A stretch of 61,545 bases of DNA, taken from JAATGA01 sp047605605 (GTDB taxonomy: Bacteria > Pseudomonadota > Alphaproteobacteria > Rhodobacterales > Rhodobacteraceae). Location of the stretch: NCBI GenBank assembly GCA_047605605.1, contig JASGFG010000009.1, positions 1 to 61,545 on the forward strand, read 5' to 3'. The notes under the pieces were generated by a model. It saw nothing but the letters and a program-made list of their open reading frames with translations. It was not told where the DNA came from and did no database searches. A program made the translations under genes and the position numbers. This document shows positions 34,092 through 42,276 of this stretch, one piece after another (the first letter of the stretch is position 1; each line of letters starts with the position of its first letter).

Positions 34092-34463
34092 TCACGCCGG
34101 ATCGACCAGCCGGCCCAGCGTGCGGCCGCCCAGGATGTGCAGGTGGTAATGCGGCACCTCCTGCATTCCGTGGCGTCCGGCATTGGTGATGGCGCGATAC
34201 CCCGACTCGCCCGCCAGACCCAGTTCGGCGATCACGCTGGCGACCGTGCGGTGGAAATCGACGATCTCGGCCTCGGTCGCCTCGGCCGCGAAATGGTCCA
34301 GGTTGACATAAGGCCCCTTCGGTATCGCCAGCACATGCACGGCGGCATGGGGGCGGATGTCGTGGAAGACCAGAGTATGCGCGGTTTCCCGCACGGTGTT
34401 GTTTGGGATCTCGCCGCGCAGGATCTTGGCAAAGATGTTCTGGGGGTCGTAGGTATGGGCCAT
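34092..34463 (-). CDS. HIT family nucleotide hydrolase
   Basis: A 123-residue histidine-triad protein of the HINT branch, hydrolysing purine nucleoside phosphoramidates or similar AMP conjugates. The start MAHTYDPQNIFAKILRGEIP is diagnostic, and the triad is HYHLHIL near residue 106. ATG 34463 is chosen because longer in-frame starts run into the upstream glycosyltransferase gene, four bases away. Confidence 0.92.
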   Translation of the reverse strand: MAHTYDPQNIFAKILRGEIPNNTVRETAHTLVFHDIRPHAAVHVLAIPKGPYVNLDHFAAEATEAEIVDFHRTVASVIAELGLAGESGYRAITNAGRHGMQEVPHYHLHILGGRTLGRLVDPA

Positions 34464-34467
34464 TGTC

Positions 34468-36045
34468 TCAGTCCACGAACAGGTAATCGGTCGCCGCGAT
34501 TTCACGCGCCTTGGGGGCGGGAATGTCAAGGAATTCCGCCAGAGCGATCGCATTCTCGTCGGCCGAGGCCGCCTGCCGCATCCGGTAAAGCCTTGCGAAA
34601 CCCGCGTCGCGGATCCGGTCGCTTTCAAACCGCATGTCGTATCGGATCGTCGGCAGCAGGCGCGCCAGAACCTCGGGCGAGGTATGGTCGCCCGCCAGCC
34701 CCACGCGCCGGGCGTGACCGGCCAGATAGTCGTCGTCAAAATCGCATTCGATTTCCAGCAGGCGGACCTCTGCCTTGTCATTGCAGAAATCCTGCATCAG
34801 CTCGACATTCGCGGGGTCGATGCAGAACACCAGCCGGTCGGTATTCCAATAGTCGTAAAGCATCCGCACCAATGCGCGGTGATGGCGCGTGCGCTTTTCC
34901 AGCGTGGATTCGATCCCCCCCAGATCGGGCAAGGGGGCCGACGCCTCGTTGAACAGATAGTCGATGGCCGGAAGGTTCGAGACCTGGCGCATCCTGTCGA
35001 CCAGACGCTTGGCGACGTGCCATTTCTTGCACGCCACCATCATCAGCACCCGTTCGCGGCCCAGGCTCGTCTCCCTCTCCCAGAAGCGGGGGGCAAAGCG
35101 GCGGCCCACGCGGCCACGCCCGGCAAGGAACCTGTAAAGCCGCCGCCCCTCGTCCGAGATGTCGAAGGACACGCCGGTCGCCGCGTAAAGCTCGCCCAGC
35201 CGGTCCCGCAGCACGCGGGCATCGGGGCTGATCTTGCGGGCGAAAAGATAGTCCTGGCTCAGCAGCAGGTCATAATGGTCGTTGTAGAACGTCACCGGCA
35301 TCCCGTAATCGGTAAACATCAGGAATGTCGGGGTGCGGCTGCGGATCTGGTCTTCGGGCACCAGATGATGCACCAGCGTCTGAAAGAACGTCTCGTCGGG
35401 TATCCATGTGGTGCGGAAGAACCGCAGGATGTCGCGCCGCTTGCGGCAGAACTCCAGCACCGCCTCGACCGTATGGCGGCGCAGGCACCACCATTGGCTG
35501 CCGATCCGCATCTGGATGTCGGACGGCACCCGGCGTTCCAGCCCCAGCCGTTTCTGCCACTGCATCGAGGTGTAGAACCACCACTTTGCCGTGCGTTCGT
35601 TGAACCAATGCCGATAGATCAGCCGTTCGTCGCGGATGCCGGTCTTGATCCAGTCCGACCGGAAGAAGTCGAAGCTTTCGATATAGTCCACCTCCTCCCG
35701 GTCGAGGAAGGCATGGACGTATTCCGCCGTCTTCACCGGCATGCAGTCGCCCGACAACATGTAGAAATGCGTCGCCCGCGGAAAGGCATCGACCGCAGCG
35801 CGGGTCGCCAGCAGCGTCGCTTCCACCAGGCTCCATTCGCCCCAGCCGCACTTGATCCGGCGCGCGGCAAAGACGACCGACCTGTTCGGCGCCAGCGCCG
35901 CGCGGATACGCTCGAAATCCTCGCGACGGGCGCGGGCATCGAAATGGATCGCGACGAAATCGCCGGCCGCTGTCAGCCGGTTGGCCTGCGCGATGATCCC
36001 TTCGGGATCCTTGTGGCACAAGAGGACGTAGGCAATCTTCGCCAT
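34468..36045 (-). CDS. Core-2/I-branching-type (GT14) glycosyltransferase with C-terminal extension
   Basis: A 525-residue protein. The first about 270 residues resemble beta-1,6-N-acetylglucosaminyltransferases of the GT14 type: AYVLLCHKDPEGIIAQANRL, FVAIHFDAR, HFYMLSGDCMPVK, GSQWWCLRR and TWIPDETFFQTL. The remaining 250 residues form a second domain seen in rhodobacterial homologues, of unknown role (includes VLMMVACKKWHVAKRLV). No signal peptide is present, so it acts in the cytosol. It is divergent from a sulfotransferase gene, suggesting joint work on a sulfated polysaccharide (inference). Confidence 0.82.
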   Translation of the reverse strand: MAKIAYVLLCHKDPEGIIAQANRLTAAGDFVAIHFDARARREDFERIRAALAPNRSVVFAARRIKCGWGEWSLVEATLLATRAAVDAFPRATHFYMLSGDCMPVKTAEYVHAFLDREEVDYIESFDFFRSDWIKTGIRDERLIYRHWFNERTAKWWFYTSMQWQKRLGLERRVPSDIQMRIGSQWWCLRRHTVEAVLEFCRKRRDILRFFRTTWIPDETFFQTLVHHLVPEDQIRSRTPTFLMFTDYGMPVTFYNDHYDLLLSQDYLFARKISPDARVLRDRLGELYAATGVSFDISDEGRRLYRFLAGRGRVGRRFAPRFWERETSLGRERVLMMVACKKWHVAKRLVDRMRQVSNLPAIDYLFNEASAPLPDLGGIESTLEKRTRHHRALVRMLYDYWNTDRLVFCIDPANVELMQDFCNDKAEVRLLEIECDFDDDYLAGHARRVGLAGDHTSPEVLARLLPTIRYDMRFESDRIRDAGFARLYRMRQAASADENAIALAEFLDIPAPKAREIAATDYLFVD

Positions 36046-36172
36046 GCGGGCAACACTCGGGACACGCGGATGGACGTTCTCCACCTGATTCACATACCGC
36101 GCATTGAAAAGACAGGGTTTGTTTGCTTTTTTATGCACCGGCTGGCACGACTGCCACGACAATGCCCTGTGG

Positions 36173-37003
36173 ATGGAGAATATGATGGGTTTTCCCGGCA
36201 CCTGGATGACGGAAAGCGAAAGCCTGGTCTATCGCGTGGTGCCGAAATGCGCTTGCTCGACCATCGGGCAGATCATGTTCTATTCCGACCATGGCCGGTT
36301 CTTCGACGGCGACATCCACGATGCGGCGACGGGGCTGCACAAATGGGCGCAGGCAGACAGCCAGCCGCTGATCGAGGCGAACGTAAAGGCGCACGGGTCG
36401 CTGACCTTCACCTGCGTGCGCAACCCTTATACCCGCATCCTGTCGTCCTTCTTCGACAAGATCTGCGGCATCCAGCGCAACGGCCGCCGCTATCGCGGCA
36501 ATCTGGTGCCGATGCTGACACAGAAATACGGGATCGAGGTCGGCGGCCCGGACGGCAAGGAGGAGTTCGACCAGATCGCCAGTTTCCGCCGGTTCCTTCT
36601 GTTCGCGCGCGACACCATCCGCTGGAAAAAGCCGATGGAGCCGGACATCCACTGGTCGGCCATGTCTGGCCATGTCGCGACGTTCATCGTCAACGGCGGG
36701 CGCTATGACCGCATCTTCTTTACCGAAAGGTTCGACGAGGGGATGCAGCAGGTTCTGGACGGGATAGTGCCGCGCCACCCCGTCGACCTGAAGACCATCC
36801 CCCGTTTCAACGAAAGCGAAGGCCACGGGCCAAAGCGCGCCCATCCGGTCGAAGATTACTTCGATGACCTGTCCAGGCATCTGATGTGGGAAATCTACCG
36901 GAAGGATTTCCAGCTCTTCCGCTATGACTTCGACAATCCGGCCAACAAGATGCCCAAGGGCGAGGTCGATCTGGACGAGGTTCACGCCAAGCTGGGCGAT
37001 TGA
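36173..37003 (+). CDS. sulfotransferase family protein
   Basis: A 276-residue protein related to carbohydrate sulfotransferases that use PAPS. The 5'-phosphosulfate loop is RVVPKCACSTIGQIMF and the 3'-phosphate motif is FTCVRNPYTRILSSFFDK. FIVNGGRYDRIFFTERF occurs later. ATG 36173 is chosen from several in-frame starts (36104, 36182, 36185). It is divergent from the GT14 gene across a spacer with no clear promoter. The dusA remnant and the integrated element follow directly. Confidence 0.8.
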   Translation: MENMMGFPGTWMTESESLVYRVVPKCACSTIGQIMFYSDHGRFFDGDIHDAATGLHKWAQADSQPLIEANVKAHGSLTFTCVRNPYTRILSSFFDKICGIQRNGRRYRGNLVPMLTQKYGIEVGGPDGKEEFDQIASFRRFLLFARDTIRWKKPMEPDIHWSAMSGHVATFIVNGGRYDRIFFTERFDEGMQQVLDGIVPRHPVDLKTIPRFNESEGHGPKRAHPVEDYFDDLSRHLMWEIYRKDFQLFRYDFDNPANKMPKGEVDLDEVHAKLGD

Positions 37004-37099
37004 GGCCGGCGGCTGCCGGAAAGGCTTGCCCATTTCCCCGCCCGGCGTTAAAGCCTGCGGCTTTCCGTCAACCGCGACCGCTCAAGAGGGCGAACCGGG

Positions 37100-37180
37100 A
37101 TGAGTCCTACCATGGCATCGCCTGCAACCGCCCACCGCCTGTCCGTCGCCCCGATGATGGATTGTTCCCGCCAATCCTGA
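37100..37180 (+). pseudogene. dusA: stranded original 5' end of dusA
   Basis: ATG at 37100 or 37112 reads through to RLSVAPMMD, the conserved DusA N-terminus, then leaves the family sequence at base 37162 and stops at 37178-37180. The same RLSVAPMMD is continued by the full dusA gene at 50360-51400. The fragment is therefore the native start of dusA cut off by insertion of the element. It still has the native upstream region. Confidence 0.88.
37145..37161 (+). repeat. attL core (17-bp direct repeat)
   Basis: GTCGCCCCGATGATGGA, identical to 50447-50463. It encodes VAPMMD of DusA on both sides. The next base differs (T here, C on the right). Confidence 0.88.
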
Positions 37181-37255
37181 ATTTTTCTTATCTTTCAAGT
37201 TCCATGGATGCTTGGCCGGCGGGCATGTATTCAAAATGTAGGCCAGAGTAGCGGA

Positions 37256-37441
37256 TCAAGTTTCTTGCGCTGCGCGACCTTCCTTAGCCGCCGCTTTTTC
37301 CTGACGATCCAGTTCGCGCGCCACTGCATCCCTGATCCACGCTGCCATACCATAATTCCCCGCCAGCGCCTCGATGCGCTGTCGCTGTTCGTCCGTCAGG
37401 CGGACCTTCGTCTCCTTGACGTTGAGCGGCTTTCTTCCCAT
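37256..37441 (-). CDS. small ribbon-helix-helix DNA-binding protein, probable repressor
   Basis: A 61-residue basic protein starting MGRKPLNVKETKVRLTDEQ. A short beta-strand is followed by two helices (EQRQRIEALAG and MAAWIRDAVARELDRQE), the Arc/CopG-type ribbon-helix-helix pattern. ATG 37441 is supported by a TTGACA-17-TATATA promoter whose expected transcript start falls on the ATG itself, so the mRNA is probably leaderless. An upstream in-frame TTG at 37483 lies before that promoter and is less likely. It is the best candidate to bind the three CGTCCCCG sites just upstream. Confidence 0.72.
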   Translation of the reverse strand: MGRKPLNVKETKVRLTDEQRQRIEALAGNYGMAAWIRDAVARELDRQEKAAAKEGRAAQET

Positions 37442-37447
37442 GGGCAC

Positions 37448-37531
37448 TATATATTCGTCCCCGAAAAAAGTGTCAAACTCCAAAAATAATCGTCCCCGAT
37501 TATTGACAATAAGCGGGGACGATTATAGATT
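37448..37531. promoter_or_regulatory. divergent promoter pair with three operator sites
   Basis: Minus promoter: TTGACA (37476-37471), 17 bases, TATATA (37453-37448). Plus promoter: TTGACA (37503-37508), then 17 bases to TAGATT (37526-37531) or 15 to TATAGA. The octamer CGTCCCCG occurs at 37456-37463 (inside the minus spacer), at 37491-37498 (middle), and inverted at 37514-37521 (inside the plus spacer). The latter two are parts of a perfect 13-bp inverted repeat (37486-37498 with 37514-37526). A single protein bound here would control both directions. Confidence 0.75.
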
Positions 37532-37572
37532 ACCTTCATGGGCAGCAAACAACAGCCCATAGAAAGGAGAAG

Positions 37573-37689
37573 ATGATGCAGAACGATGATTGGCTCGACC
37601 AGCGCTACCACGAAGCGCTGGTGCTGATCAGGAAGGGCGGCCTGTCCGGCAAGATCGCCCGCGCCTTCCTGAAGACCCACTTCGGTTAA
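37573..37689 (+). CDS. 38-residue hypothetical protein
   Basis: A short frame beginning MMQNDDWLDQRYHEALVLI and ending KTHFG, with a strong AGAAAGGAG ribosome-binding site six bases upstream. It is the first gene after the plus promoter of the switch. Basic C-terminal half; function unknown. Confidence 0.55.
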   Translation: MMQNDDWLDQRYHEALVLIRKGGLSGKIARAFLKTHFG

Positions 37690-37746
37690 CCCGAAGCCAG
37701 CGTCGCCCCGAGAGGGGCGGCGCACCCAAATTCTCACGAAAAGTAA

Positions 37747-38013
37747 ATGGGTGCAATCATGACCTCTGAAATCTATACCCCGGCCGTGCCTCGCCAGGCC
37801 GCTGCTTCCAACGGCAGGGCGGCTGTCCTGGTTCAGGAATGGCCGCGCGGCGGCCTGTGTGTGGCGCGCTATGCCCCGGCCGATCTCGGGCGGTGGGAGC
37901 GCAGGGCAGAGTTTGATGATCTCTGCAAGCGCGCCGCGCGCAAACTGGGTTATGTGCCCGCTTCGGCGCGGTTGGGCGGCTGGCAAAAGATTGACGTTGG
38001 GTCGGTCAAATGA
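37747..38013 (+). CDS. 88-residue hypothetical protein
   Basis: Unrecognised small protein, 88 residues from ATG 37747 (an ATG at 37759 is also possible). It has Trp/Arg-rich stretches (EWPRGGLCVARYAPADLG, LGGWQKIDVG). Its stop overlaps the start of the truncated integrase gene (ATGATGA), so it is part of the same left-end operon. It could be an accessory protein of that recombinase, but nothing in the sequence shows this. Confidence 0.6.
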   Translation: MGAIMTSEIYTPAVPRQAAASNGRAAVLVQEWPRGGLCVARYAPADLGRWERRAEFDDLCKRAARKLGYVPASARLGGWQKIDVGSVK

Positions 38014-39770
38014 TGAACCCAACCGTAGCCGACATTCTTCGCCTCTACATTGCCGACAGGATGCCGGTTGTGGCCAGCCCGAAAACCTTGCGCTGCGTCG
38101 TCAAGCCGGTGCAGCGACTGATCGGCGATCTCCCCGCCGCTGCGGTCGATCAGGAGGTGATAGACCGTTATATCGTGGCCCGCCGGGCAGAAGGCGTGAG
38201 GGATGGCACTGTGCGGCGTGATCTGTCTGTCCTGCTGGCGGCGCGGCGGCTTGCACATCGCAAGCACCTCATTCCGGCGCCGACCCATGTGATCATCCCG
38301 CAAAAAGGCATGACCCGTCAGCGGGTGTTGAGTCCCGAGGAGGTCCGGCAACTGATCGACGCCACCACCGATCCGCGCACCAGGCTGTTCATCCTGATCG
38401 GGCTGTCCACCGGCGCGCGGCTGACCGCGATTGCGGAGTTGACCTGGGACAGAATCGACCTGGACGCTGGCCTGATCAATTTTCGCGCCCCACATCCCCG
38501 CGCCCAGCGGCGCAAGGGCAGGGCTATCACCCCGATCAGCGAAACGCTGGCCGGTGAACTGCGCCGCCGCCGACCCGAAAGCGGCTCCGGCATGGTGTTC
38601 GACGTTGCGGCTTGTTCGCTGCGACTGGGATTTTACCGCGCTCGTGACCAGGCGGGGCTGGGGCGCGATGTTACCCCTCACGTCATGCGCCACACGGCGG
38701 CGACAACCATGGTGCGATCCGTGCCGCTGATCATGGCCAGCAAGATGCTCGGTCAGCAGATCCCGTTCGATGGCCTGCTGCCAGGATTCAAACCATGGGT
38801 TCAGCCCATACTGGACGAACATCTGCCCGAGGACATCGATGCCACTGCCCCAGCTCGTGTCATCCATTCCGAGCAGCGGACGGGGAACGCCAAACGCGCG
38901 GCCGATCTCCTCGATCTGCATGGACCGCTGCTCGATGGCCTGCGCATCCTTGCCGGTCGTGCCACCCGCATTCAGGTCCATTCCTTCCTCAAGGATCATC
39001 GACCTGTGAGCGTTTTCGGCCCCTTCCCTTTCGGCCATCGACGCCTTCAGTCGATCATACGCTTCTGGACTCAACTTCGCGGGGTGTTTCAGCACCTGCC
39101 CTACGATCATACCCTTCTGGAAAAGCCTGGCCGCTGCACGCTCCGTCTGGATTGCCAGCGCGATAGCCTCGGCCGCCTGCCTGACCATCGACATGCCGGT
39201 GATCGCGTCATCCGATACGGGGCCGCGTAGGTGAAACACGTCCTCCTGCCGCAGCACGACCGGGGATTTGTCCTTTCGCGAAACGTGGTATTCCAGCGAT
39301 CCCGCCGCGGTTTGTTCCACCGTCCATCGGCTCCGCGGGATAGGCAACAGGGCTACAAGTCGCGCCCCGACGACGACTTTACGGGCGATCGCGTCGCCAT
39401 CGACCAGCGCCCACCGCTGCATCATCTGCCGAAATTCGTATGCGGTCATCCACCCGTTCGGACGACGATGCAGAATACGGAAAAGGGGGTGATCCTCTGC
39501 CTTGGTCTTGTCGTCGCGGCGCTGGAGATGCAGCGGCAACATTCCGATGGTGCCGGATATCAGAAGCACACACCGAAGAACAGCGGTGTTCCGCATGGCC
39601 TGTGCAGGCGTTACCGTCATGCCCGCGGCAGTCGCAGATCCGCCGCCGGTTCGGATAAATTCCAGAAGCCTCGGGTCATCCAGTCCCGAGAAGACCATCG
39701 CCTCCCCCGCCATCGCCAGAGGCCGAGATGCCGCGGCTTCGGCTTTGCGGAAAAAGGAAAAGAGGCCCAT
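37950..39770 (-). CDS. phage portal protein (HK97 type), C-terminally truncated
   Basis: The N-terminal 340 residues (39770 down to about 38751) match HK97-type portal proteins, the dodecameric DNA gate of the capsid: TPAQAMRNTAVLRCVLLIS, DHPLFRILHRRPNGWMTAYE, LRGPVSDDAITGMSMV, GRAFGVPRPLLGMDD and YGLNPWFESWQQAIERDLL. Homology ends at the T of ERDLLT. The open frame beyond it to 37950 is antisense of the truncated integrase. The start codon shares a base with the terminase stop (TGATG). Confidence 0.78.
   Translation of the reverse strand: MGLFSFFRKAEAAASRPLAMAGEAMVFSGLDDPRLLEFIRTGGGSATAAGMTVTPAQAMRNTAVLRCVLLISGTIGMLPLHLQRRDDKTKAEDHPLFRILHRRPNGWMTAYEFRQMMQRWALVDGDAIARKVVVGARLVALLPIPRSRWTVEQTAAGSLEYHVSRKDKSPVVLRQEDVFHLRGPVSDDAITGMSMVRQAAEAIALAIQTERAAARLFQKGMIVGQVLKHPAKLSPEAYDRLKASMAEREGAENAHRSMILEEGMDLNAGGTTGKDAQAIEQRSMQIEEIGRAFGVPRPLLGMDDTSWGSGIDVLGQMFVQYGLNPWFESWQQAIERDLLTEHLAGHDQRHGSHHGCRRRVAHDVRGNIAPQPRLVTSAVKSQSQRTSRNVEHHAGAAFGSAAAQFTGQRFADRGDSPALAPLGAGMWGAKIDQASVQVDSVPGQLRNRGQPRAGGQPDQDEQPGARIGGGVDQLPDLLGTQHPLTGHAFLRDDHMGRRRNEVLAMCKPPRRQQDRQITPHSAIPHAFCPAGHDITVYHLLIDRSGGEIADQSLHRLDDAAQGFRAGHNRHPVGNVEAKNVGYGWVHHLTDPTSIFCQPPNRAEAGT
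38010..39230 (+). CDS. C-terminally truncated tyrosine recombinase (second integrase)
   Basis: Residues 1 to about 248 are a tyrosine recombinase: the N-terminal SAM-like DNA-binding region, the first catalytic arginine in LSTGARLTAIAEL, and the HxxR box in TPHVMRHTAATTM. Homology stops at ASKMLG (about base 38753), just before the expected His/Trp and catalytic Tyr. The rest of the open frame to 39230 is only the antisense of the portal gene. The enzyme must be inactive. A reader should treat 38010-38753 as the real remnant. Confidence 0.72.
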   Translation: MMNPTVADILRLYIADRMPVVASPKTLRCVVKPVQRLIGDLPAAAVDQEVIDRYIVARRAEGVRDGTVRRDLSVLLAARRLAHRKHLIPAPTHVIIPQKGMTRQRVLSPEEVRQLIDATTDPRTRLFILIGLSTGARLTAIAELTWDRIDLDAGLINFRAPHPRAQRRKGRAITPISETLAGELRRRRPESGSGMVFDVAACSLRLGFYRARDQAGLGRDVTPHVMRHTAATTMVRSVPLIMASKMLGQQIPFDGLLPGFKPWVQPILDEHLPEDIDATAPARVIHSEQRTGNAKRAADLLDLHGPLLDGLRILAGRATRIQVHSFLKDHRPVSVFGPFPFGHRRLQSIIRFWTQLRGVFQHLPYDHTLLEKPGRCTLRLDCQRDSLGRLPDHRHAGDRVIRYGAA

Positions 39771-41317
39771 CAGATCACCAGTATCCCGCGTTCTTCGTAG
39801 ACCGATGGCCCTTCATGAGTGTCTTCCCATGTCCCTGCGACGCTCATCGCCATGGCAAGAGCAACCATGCCGTCGATCCGCCCGTGCGATTTCGACTTCG
39901 ACAGCTTCCGGTTGCCGGCCGCGTCGGTCTGCACCGTCGCGTTTCTGGCGCAGCTTTCCAGGACCGGATGCCCCGCGTGTGCAATGCGCTTGTTCAATAG
40001 CGCGCTTTCCAGATCACGAAGCGCGGGCGACATGCTCTGGAACCCTTGTCCGAACTGTTTGAACAGCCCTTCATCGGACAGTTGCTCATCCGAAAATCCC
40101 ACCTTCGCAAGCCATGGCTTGAGATGGCGCCAGTTCCACCGATCAAAAGCGATCTTCCGAACGTCATGGACTTCGCACAAATCGCGCAGGAACACCGCGA
40201 CAAACTCATAATCCACTGTTGCCCCTGGCGCGGCCTGCAACCAGCCGTCCCTCTTCCACAGATCATAGGGCACCCGGTCAGCACGGGCCTTTTCCGACAG
40301 TCCTTGCTCCGGCAACCAGAACGTAGGCTTGACCTGCCAGATACCATCGACCGGCGCGACCAGCACCAGCGCCGTCAGGTCGTTCACCTCCGAGAGGTCA
40401 AGTCCTCCGAAGACCGGCAGTCCTTCAAAACTGTCAAACACCGCACCGCTGCATTCCTTCCAAACCCGTTGCGAGACGAACGGGCTGTTCATGTCCACGC
40501 GCTGATTCAGGATCAGGTTGCGATATTCAGCCTCACGGCTGGGCATCCGCTTCGCATCTTCTGCCATCGCCAGCGTTTCCGCGGCGTTCTGGAAATCGCC
40601 AAATGCGGGGTTCGCCGCCCGGATCGCCTCCTCGCTGAACGGGTCCATGTCAACAGGCGCCGTATGCAGGGCCAGCACGACACGAGGGTCATGACCGGCT
40701 TGTGCATCTTCGATCAGCACGGATAGCAGATCCGCGTCCGACGGTGCCTGCGTCGAGATTATGATCGACAGCGGGTTTTCCTGCGCACCCGTCGCCGTTT
40801 CCAAAGCCTCGTAAAGTTCCGACCTCGGCCCCTTCACCTGCCCGAGTTCGTCGTGAACGATCAGGACTGGGCTAAGACCATAAGCCGTCGCCGCTTCGGC
40901 CGACAGGGCGCGATAGAGTGTGCCGAGGTCAGGGCAATACAGCTGCTTTGCCGTGTCCCTGACGATGATCACATCCTTCAGCTCCTGTTTCCGGCGCACC
41001 ATCTTTGCCGCAAGGGCGAAGAGGATCGACGCCTGGTCCCGCGACTGCGCCGCGCTGAACAACTGGCTGTTCTCTCGCGCCTCAGGGCCGCAAAGGTGCA
41101 AAAGCAGGATGCACGCCGACAGTGCGGTTTTCCCGTTCTTGCGCCCGAAGGACAGAATTGCCCGCCTTGTCCCGGCGCGGTTGTCATAGATGCGCAGCAA
41201 CGCATCCTTCTGCCAGTCCCGCAGCTTGACAGGCTGTCCGACAAGCCGACCTTCGGGGACGACGCAATATTCCTCTATCCAGCGGATATTCCGTTGGCCG
41301 CGGGTCAGGTGTCCCAA
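39770..41317 (-). CDS. phage terminase large subunit
   Basis: A 515-residue HK97-like TerL, the ATPase and nuclease that packages phage DNA. Walker A is SFGRKNGKTALSA and Walker B with the catalytic Glu is LIVHDELGQ. The nuclease domain shows GLDLSEVNDLTALVLV, AFDRWNW and a late RIDGMVALAMAMS. It appears full length. It starts with TTG 41317, overlapping the TerS gene by 13 bases, and ends at the portal start. Confidence 0.92.
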   Translation of the reverse strand: MGHLTRGQRNIRWIEEYCVVPEGRLVGQPVKLRDWQKDALLRIYDNRAGTRRAILSFGRKNGKTALSACILLLHLCGPEARENSQLFSAAQSRDQASILFALAAKMVRRKQELKDVIIVRDTAKQLYCPDLGTLYRALSAEAATAYGLSPVLIVHDELGQVKGPRSELYEALETATGAQENPLSIIISTQAPSDADLLSVLIEDAQAGHDPRVVLALHTAPVDMDPFSEEAIRAANPAFGDFQNAAETLAMAEDAKRMPSREAEYRNLILNQRVDMNSPFVSQRVWKECSGAVFDSFEGLPVFGGLDLSEVNDLTALVLVAPVDGIWQVKPTFWLPEQGLSEKARADRVPYDLWKRDGWLQAAPGATVDYEFVAVFLRDLCEVHDVRKIAFDRWNWRHLKPWLAKVGFSDEQLSDEGLFKQFGQGFQSMSPALRDLESALLNKRIAHAGHPVLESCARNATVQTDAAGNRKLSKSKSHGRIDGMVALAMAMSVAGTWEDTHEGPSVYEERGILVI

Positions 41318-41730
41318 GGCTTCCGGCCGGATTTGTGACCCTCAAGCGCCGTTGCACCCGATTTATTGCTGTAGGTGCTTTGCTGGGTGATGCGCATCGA
41401 CGTCGCCAGAGCCTGAATCCGGCCGCTCTGCTGGGCATGTGCGCGCATCAGCACCGTCCAGGACTTGATGTCCAACTCCCCTTCCCGGCGCTCGAACTCA
41501 TAAATCATCTGCGCCACCCGGCGGCAACTGACCACATGCGTGCAATACTCTGCCAGCAAGTCGAAGTTGCGCGGAGTGAACCAGTCGGCCGGGACATCCG
41601 AAACGACCCGCCGCCAGACCTCTTGTTCTTCGTCGCGCCACAGTTCGTAAGGCGGTTCCGGTCGATTGACGACGACGACCTTCGCCGCAATCTCCAATTC
41701 GGCCGCGGACTTGGGTCCACGTTTCTGCAT
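41305..41730 (-). CDS. phage terminase small subunit (P27 family)
   Basis: A 141-residue TerS that recognises phage DNA for packaging. MQKRGPKSAAELEIAA, PPYELWRDEEQEVWRRVV and LAEYCTHVVSCRRVAQMI are typical of the P27 family. ATG 41730 is preferred over longer frames because it gives the conserved RGPKS start. It sits between the HNH gene and TerL, the usual order. Confidence 0.87.
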   Translation of the reverse strand: MQKRGPKSAAELEIAAKVVVVNRPEPPYELWRDEEQEVWRRVVSDVPADWFTPRNFDLLAEYCTHVVSCRRVAQMIYEFERREGELDIKSWTVLMRAHAQQSGRIQALATSMRITQQSTYSNKSGATALEGHKSGRKPWDT

Positions 41731-41848
41731 CGCTTCAAATTCCAGATTATGGCGGTTTCTCAAAAGGAAGTCCCGACCGCCGGTCCGAACCCTACCCGCT
41801 CCAGACTTTTGACCACCCCCCCGGTCCAGCCATGCACCTTGCGCATGG

Positions 41849-42202
41849 TTACGGGTTGGGCCAGATCGGGCGTCCATCAGCTGAGAACAGGGGGCGCGGG
41901 CGGCGTCCCTGCCCTTCCGCGCCTTCCTGCTGCGTCTTTGCACGATGACAATCGGTGCAGATCGACTGAAGGTTTGACACGTCATCCGTGCCACCCTTCG
42001 ATTTAGACACGATATGGTCCACTTCGCGCGCAGGCGTCGGCCGACCTTCAGCCTTGCAAGGCTGGCAAAGATACTGATCTCGGCAGAGAATAGTCAGGCG
42101 CAGCTTATCCCAAGCTGTGCCATAGCCTCTTTCATGTCGTGACGACTTATCGGCCCATTTGCCGGGTGTCTTGCGGGCGCCCAAATGTGCAACACCCCGC
42201 AA
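41849..42202 (-). CDS. phage HNH endonuclease
   Basis: A 117-residue HNH nuclease of the kind placed before terminases and needed for cleavage during packaging. CQPC and CTDC form the zinc site around the catalytic EVDHIVSKSKGGTDDVSNLQ. The AWDKLRLTILCRDQYLC helix is conserved. The likely start is TTG 42202, directly behind a terminator on the same strand, so a promoter must lie very close. Confidence 0.88.
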   Translation of the reverse strand: MRGVAHLGARKTPGKWADKSSRHERGYGTAWDKLRLTILCRDQYLCQPCKAEGRPTPAREVDHIVSKSKGGTDDVSNLQSICTDCHRAKTQQEGAEGQGRRPRPLFSADGRPIWPNP

Positions 42203-42203
42203 T

Positions 42204-42233
42204 GAAAAAGCGCCCTAGGTTTCCCTTGGGCGC
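42204..42233 (-). terminator. rho-independent terminator before the packaging genes
   Basis: On the minus strand GCGCCC-A-AGG, loop GAAA, CCT-A-GGGCGC is followed by TTTTTC. It ends the early leftward operon and separates it from HNH-TerS-TerL-portal. Confidence 0.78.
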
Positions 42234-42276
42234 ATTCCCTCTCGATGATGCCAAAATGACCATTTCTGGCCTTATG

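Noticed and set aside
38754..39230. Extra C-terminal domain of the left integrase
   Set aside because: It is purely the antisense of the portal gene and lacks any recombinase motif.
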